6,132 nucleotides of DNA, from assembly GCA_003488965.1 (NCBI GenBank), contig DNJW01000202.1:1-6132 (forward strand), in the 5' to 3' direction. A model generated the notes under the pieces. The model was not told the DNA's origin, searched no databases, and saw nothing but the letters and a program-made list of their open reading frames with translations. Below are positions 6,106-6,132 of the stretch, piece by piece. The stretch's first letter is position 1, and each line of letters begins with the position of its first letter. The DNA comes from Lachnospiraceae bacterium. Lineage in GTDB: Bacteria; Bacillota; Clostridia; Lachnospirales; Lachnospiraceae. Position numbers and translations under genes: made by a program.

Positions 6106-6132
6106 ATCTCCTTTCCGAAAACACACATTATT

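Overview
The window reads almost entirely on the minus strand and looks like a chromosomal stretch of a low-GC Gram-positive bacterium of the class Clostridia, probably Lachnospiraceae. This is an inference from the style of the proteins, the AGGAGG-type ribosome binding sites and the A+T-rich sigma-A-like promoters; no species is claimed.

Layout in the direction of transcription (high to low coordinates): (1) A DegV-family fatty-acid-binding protein (5216-6076, with an ambiguous start near the window edge), ending in front of a perfect 36-nt palindrome (5147-5182) that fits a transcription terminator. (2) A roughly 540-bp intergenic region (4671-5215). Its middle part, 4808-5112, is a visibly more G+C-rich block that folds into two adjacent long hairpin arms of almost equal length (4808-4955 and 4963-5109). 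It looks like an inserted repeat or a structured RNA, not a protein gene. (3) A topoisomerase operon: an extended -10 promoter near 4713-4721, then a type IIA topoisomerase B subunit (parE-like, 2748-4670), a 60-bp gap, and the A subunit (parC-like, 438-2687). (4) The start of rsmD, a 16S rRNA guanine methyltransferase, running off the left edge (1-359). No terminator separates parC from rsmD, but a good sigma-A-like promoter overlaps the parC stop codon, so rsmD can be read both from the operon and on its own.

ParE and ParC together would form the heterotetrameric A2B2 enzyme that decatenates or relaxes DNA using ATP. All catalytic residues expected of both subunits are present. The A subunit lacks a clear GyrA box and has a short C-terminal domain, which favours topoisomerase IV over gyrase. 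RsmD acts on the 30S ribosome. The coding part is ordinary core genome; the feature most worth a second look is the two-arm structured element between degV and parE.
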